Assembly: GCA_016748015.1 (NCBI GenBank)
Contig: JAAOMT010000586.1
Coordinates: 372,001 to 436,000, forward strand
Source: Geosiphon pyriformis
Lineage: Eukaryota; Glomeromycota; Glomeromycetes; Archaeosporales; Geosiphonaceae
Direction of reading: 5' to 3'
Length of the DNA stretch: 64,000 nt
Below are positions 59,592 through 64,000 of this stretch, piece by piece. Below the pieces are notes generated by a model that was given only the letters and a program-made list of their open reading frames with translations, was not told the DNA's origin and searched no databases. Each line of letters begins with the position of its first letter. Position 1 is the first letter of the stretch. The position numbers were made by a program, and so were the translations under genes.

Positions 59592-60389
59592 TATTATAAG
59601 TGATTATTTGGGATATTAGAACAAATAATAAACCTATAACTTATTATTTAATAGGTATTAATAATGGTGATTTCTGAAAATTTTGAAGTCTGAAAGTTTT
59701 TGGTTGAATTTTTTGTATAATAAACAGAAATTTAATTAATGATTTTTTTTATGAATTTTTTTTTTAACATAATAGCCAGTTTATTTTAGTAGTTGTATTT
59801 TTTTTGGTAAGCTATTCTTAAATTTCTACCTTTGTTCCCAGGTTTTTTACTAGGCTATTTTTAATGTCAATTACTTAGTACTTAAATTTTTTAATTAATT
59901 AGTAAACAACAAAAAAATAAAACAAAAAAAAACAAAAAAAAATTAGTATCTTATTAATAGTCATAATTAAGAACTATTGGTTTAATATAGTTAAGTATTA
60001 GATTCTATTAACATAAAGTGTTAATAATATAGAAATAATTAATAATTTTTAATTAATTTGATGATAACATGGGTTTGAATAATAATGAATGTTTTATTAA
60101 TATTAATATAATTTCATTTCAAGTTATAAAAAACTATTTTTTAAAAGAAAAAGTATTATTGTTTTGAACTAATCTTTAACTACTGTTTTCTATTTAAATC
60201 TGTTTTTTTTACTTCTAAACTCTTGTTATATATATATAATTCTTGTTATACAAGATTTTATACATTTTTGAGTAATATGTTCTAATTTTCTAATAATGTA
60301 TTTACTTATTAAGTACTATTTTCTTATTGGCTTATTTTTATTATTTGTTTTTTCTATTTTTTTTTTGTACTCTTTTTTTATGAATAATA
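59592..60389 (-). repeat. Solo LTR of the left-edge Gypsy family, inside LINE G tail
   Basis: It aligns with 2970-3811 in the same orientation: TATTATAAGTGATTATTTG against TATTACAAATAATTATTTG, GTTTAATATAGTTAAGTATT against CCAGTATGGTTAAGTATC, and ACATAAAGTGTTAATA against ACATAAAGTGTTGATA. LINE tail sequence lies on both sides (CTAAACTGG, then GGTTTAAGTAACTGG). The 4-bp flanks CTGG and TTGG are a plausible target duplication with one C-to-T change. Confidence 0.75.
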
Positions 60390-60490
60390 TTGGTTTAAGT
60401 AACTGGTTATATATAGTAAATATATAAATTATATTTAGTTATAAATACTTAATTTATTTATATATACTAAATAATAATTAAATTATACTT
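60390..60490 (+). repeat. LINE G 3' tail, distal part
   Basis: GTTTAAGTAACTGGTTATAT, then AAATATATAAATTATATTTAG and TACTAAATAATAATTAAAT, parallel the LINE E tail (57864-57975), completing the tail interrupted by the solo LTR. Confidence 0.6.
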
Positions 60491-61044
60491 AAATAAAATA
60501 AATAATAATAATAATAATTAATTTAATTTAATCTATAAATTATTTAGATATATATATTTAAATACAGTTAAATCATATTTATAAATACATAATATATATT
60601 AAATAATTATTAATAAAAATTATAAATTAATATTTTAATAAATAAATAAGTAAATTTGATAATTAAAACATATTATTAAAATTAAACAATATATAAATTT
60701 ATTACAATTTAACAAATATTCAAACAACAAATTATAATTAAAAAAGTAGAAATTTTAAAAATAATAATAAAAAATCCAAAATGTAAATTAATTAGAAAAT
60801 ATTAATTTAATAAAATACATAAAAAATTTTTAAAACCAAAATTTTAAAATAAATTAAAAAATCATATTTTAGACTAATATATCTTTAAAAACCCAAACAA
60901 TATTCTACCAAGTTTCGTGACTTACTGGGGTCACAGTAATATAAATTGAAGAAATCATAAATTAAATTTGACTGGTAGCCCTCTAGTTGATTAGGCCAAA
61001 ACTTTATAACGTGCCGGAATATTTAATATAGAGCGAAGGGTACA
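60491..61044. other. AT-rich spacer, then upstream region of the PWWP gene
   Basis: No gene. From about 60.9 kb composition becomes normal (GTTTCGTGACTTACTGGGGT, AACGTGCCGGAATATT), which suggests the promoter and 5' UTR of the following gene. No consensus element is claimed. Confidence 0.5.
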
Positions 61045-63982
61045 ATGAATAATACGTCGCCTACTAGTCACTATGAAAAGGTTTCTTATAGCTTCATATA
61101 AAAATGGGACTCTAAATGAAAACTATTTTATAAAAATTTTTCATTTTTAGAACAAAGCCAATAAAACTTGGTACTTGACTGATCCAAGACTACGGGAAGA
61201 ATTTTTTTTTATGTCAAATGCCCCTGGTGCACAAAATATTAACAATGAAGAAAGCTCTCAACCAACTTTAGACTTGACATCCCCAAAAAAACTCGCTACA
61301 ATTCGTAATAAAAGCTCAAATTCTATTAAAGGGACAACGCAACTAGAGACGGGACTGGTCCTTAAAAGGTCATCGCGTAATTCAGCACGTACGCAACAAC
61401 AGGTACAACTAAAACCGACAACACCCAGAGCGAAACGAAAATATCAAAGAAAAGCTCAAAATAACGCGACAATTTCACCTGACCAACCACTTTTCGATTC
61501 TGTATTATCACCTGACCCGGGAAAAGTCGGTAGCTGTATTACTACCGACAACAATAAAAATGAAGCCAGCGTAATATCTACTCTCACCAAAAAAAAGCCA
61601 CGAAAAGAATATAAACCCATGGACAAAAAGAAACCTCTAGATCTAAATAGAGAAGAGGAAGTGGAAGACTCACCACGCGATGCGTCTTTAGTTGAAGAAG
61701 ATAACGAGCAAGTTATTTCTCCTCGTCGTCCAACTGCCCGTACTTTTTTTGGGAAACATGTAACGGAAGAACCACAAGAAGAACGTCAATTACGTCGTGT
61801 AGGTGGTCAGGAAAGAGGGAAAAATTTGCGTCAAAGAAACGACAGGCCCAAGAACGAAACTCAGAATAAAGAAGAAATGAAAAGTGCTACTACACCAGAA
61901 CTGGAGCTAACACCTGAGGAGATGAATTTCATAGCAGACAGAGAACTTGAGGCCGTTATGGCACCAGAAGAAACAGGTGCAAGCAGTTGAGACTTCTTAT
62001 TAAACCGCTGGTTAATATTTCTAAACTAGAAAAATCAATACATGTCGTATTTTTAGAGACCAACTAACACACTACTCGTTGATTTTGAAACCTTGCCTGT
62101 ATTCTGACAAATTTCCTTCTATTTTCAGTAGCTAGGCCTTTGAGAAGAACACGAAGTCAATATAGCAGCAGAACTGACTCTGTTTACCAAATGACAAAGA
62201 TGGATAAATCAGAAAAATCTTCTGCTCATTCTTCGACTTCCTTTGTCGGGAGAGAAGTTGTTTTCGGTATGTAACGGAGGTAATAAATTTTTTTAAGTAA
62301 GTAAATATAATTGAGCAGTTTTTCATTTTAACTTAAGTGGATCCTCGAGACAAAAATGAAAAGTTTTGGTGGCCAGCTATGGTAAGCAACTTGCTAAATT
62401 AGATCCTGGTTTATACACCATGCCTTAATTTTTTGTTTACTTCAATAGATTGTGCCACATGGAGAGGTAGACGAGTCAATGGGATTCGACGAGTTGGGAC
62501 CTAATGAAGTTATTGTAAAATATTTTGAAGATTGTACATAGTAAGTGCTCTCTTATCGTAATTTCACCGAATGTTTTAGACTTTTTAATCTCTTCCCTAT
62601 TTTGAGATTAATTTTTGATGAATATTTTCAGTTCTGCTGTTCCTTTAAAAGAGATAAAGCGATTTGATGTACATCATGATCCTTTCCTTAAATATAAAAC
62701 GAAATATGGCAAAGAATTTCTTCACCATATCGGCGTTCGAAATGCATGTAATTGTCTGGCAAATGGAGAACCCGATCCAGAATTCAAATGGGATTACTGG
62801 ATGCGACCTGCAGAATTAGTCAATCCTTCAGCCAGAAACGTTTACAACACATTAATCATATCTGATGAAATTGATCTTCCAGTAATGACTCGAAAATCAA
62901 TGCGTGCTAGAAAGGGCAAAGAAGGTGCTGATTACGATATGGATGGTATTAGTGAAGCTAAACCCCTGAGATCCCGGAAAAAAGTGGTTGCACCAAGAAA
63001 AATTGGCTCCTCAGTTTTAATGATTCTTGATGAGGAAGTTAAAGTGGAGGCTGAAGAAGTAATTCTCAAATCCACAAAACATCCTCGAAAAGCAAATTCA
63101 AGAAAACAAAGTATTTCATCTAATAAGTCTACCGAATTATTCCCTGAATTCTTGTCCGAGACAATTTATGAAAAATCATCTTTGGAAGATGTTTCCCTCA
63201 AAAAGAAAACACTGGTATCGCAGCGGCATGTATTTCCACAATCATCTGAAGAAATTGATGAATCGGTTGTTGATATTGAAGGGATCTCACCTGTTGATAC
63301 TGGAAATCCTGTGTTAGAAAAATCCTTTTCAACTAAAAAGCAAACTGGTAAAAGACCACGGGAACTTTTTTCTGATCAATCTAACGACGAGGGATCACAA
63401 GTTAGGAAGGCGCCCAATCTTCGAAAAGGCAAAACATTCAAAAAGTCGCGTTCAAAAAAACAGAACATAAGTGTGGAATCATATACTTCTCCACGCATTG
63501 AAGATTCAGAGATGCTTTCTAGAACTAGCAAAGTAAATGATGTCCCTGCACGTAAGCCCAAAATGGGAACAAAAAGATTGCGCACACCCGAGCCACATAT
63601 CCTAACATATAATGAGCTTTCAGAGATTTCTAGACGCAACATCGATCGTTTTGATTTTGCAGACCTTGCGCCAGAAGAAAAAGAACCATTATATCAACAA
63701 GGCTTTAAATCTCTTGATTTATTAGGACAACGATATCGTCAGATTGTAAAGACAAAGGAAGAACTGGAAAAGAAACTAAACAAGAAAAAAGCTGATAAGC
63801 GAAGATCTCAAAAATTACAAGAAAGGGCTAATCAAAATAAACCCTCAAACCCTCTCGATAAAGAGCAGGAAGAAATATCACCCGAGGAGGACTCTGACCG
63901 ACATTATGAAGATGAAGAGCAAGAAGATGTCAAAATTAAAGAGGATGGAGAAGAGGAAAAAGCGTGCTCGGGTATCAATTAA
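61045..63982 (+). CDS. PWWP-domain chromatin protein, six exons
   Basis: Exons 61045-61080, 61151-61976, 62129-62266, 62338-62381, 62449-62540 and 62632-63982 join to 828 codons in one frame; introns are 70-152 nt. The first exon is the least certain (donor GTTTCT); the alternative start is ATG 61211. The first 310 residues are basic and disordered. The PWWP domain (about 327-420) reads SFVGREVVFVDPRDKNEKFW, then WPAMIVPHGE and VIVKYFEDCTYSAVPLKEI. FWWPAM fits the P-W-W-P position, and the beta-barrel aromatic cage would be Phe/Trp/Tyr. The rest is Lys/Ser-rich, with a coiled coil near 740-780 (VKTKEELEKKLNKKKADKR) and an acidic end. PWWP domains bind H3K36-methylated nucleosomes. No catalytic domain is seen. 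The gene ends 18 bp before the window edge. Confidence 0.85.
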
Positions 63983-64000
63983 TGCACCCCAACAATGGGG

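Overview
The window looks like a fungal nuclear chromosome segment, most likely from an arbuscular mycorrhizal fungus (Glomeromycotina). This is inferred from extreme AT content, short spliceosomal introns (about 70-150 nt, one with a perfect TACTAAC branch site), a fungal Wee1-type kinase, and LINE and Ty3/Gypsy families of the kind I know as abundant in that group. No species is claimed.

Only two host genes can be supported. One is a seven-exon Wee1-family kinase at 42.80-44.99 kb, with an ACGCGT box about 110 bp upstream. The other is a six-exon PWWP-domain protein at 61.05-63.98 kb. Both sit in small islands of normal base composition. The rest is a graveyard of nested retrotransposons.

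Layout: 1-3811, minus-strand Ty3/Gypsy-like element (gag-protease plus 5' LTR) joined to the pol half of a related plus-strand element (3812-8437, with 3' LTR). 9.1-18.9 kb, a very old minus-strand LINE ('C') split by a nearly full-length, much younger LINE ('A', 9568-16339) that is flanked by an 11-bp target duplication, and also by a 196-bp truncated LINE tail. 20.8-26.3 kb, decayed LINE 'F' holding a solo LTR. 26.8-29.2 kb, unclassified and LINE relics. 29.2-41.4 kb, LINE-type element 'D' that carries only ORF1 plus a 3' tail, interrupted by the best-preserved element of the window, a Ty3/Gypsy retrotransposon at 30680-40534 with paired LTRs, PBS, PPT, gag-protease-Cys-rich-dUTPase-RT-RNase H-integrase and an extra 3' ORF. 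46.4-58.0 kb, plus-strand LINE 'E' split by the minus-strand, full-length LINE 'B' (48204-54943). 58.4-60.5 kb, LINE 'G' with a solo LTR in its 3' tail.

Three themes recur. The premature stops I checked in the younger elements are almost all explained by C:G to T:A transitions (TGG, CGA, CAA or CAG turned into stops), the mark of cytosine-methylation or RIP-like decay. Full-length LINEs A and B each landed in the same RT codon block of an older LINE, at an AT-rich near-palindrome. The LTRs of the 30.7-40.5 kb family carry a helically phased array (20-21 bp spacing) of TTCG(C/G)CGAA-like boxes that is also conserved in an old solo LTR. Coordinates of decayed elements are approximate. Element names A-H are local labels.
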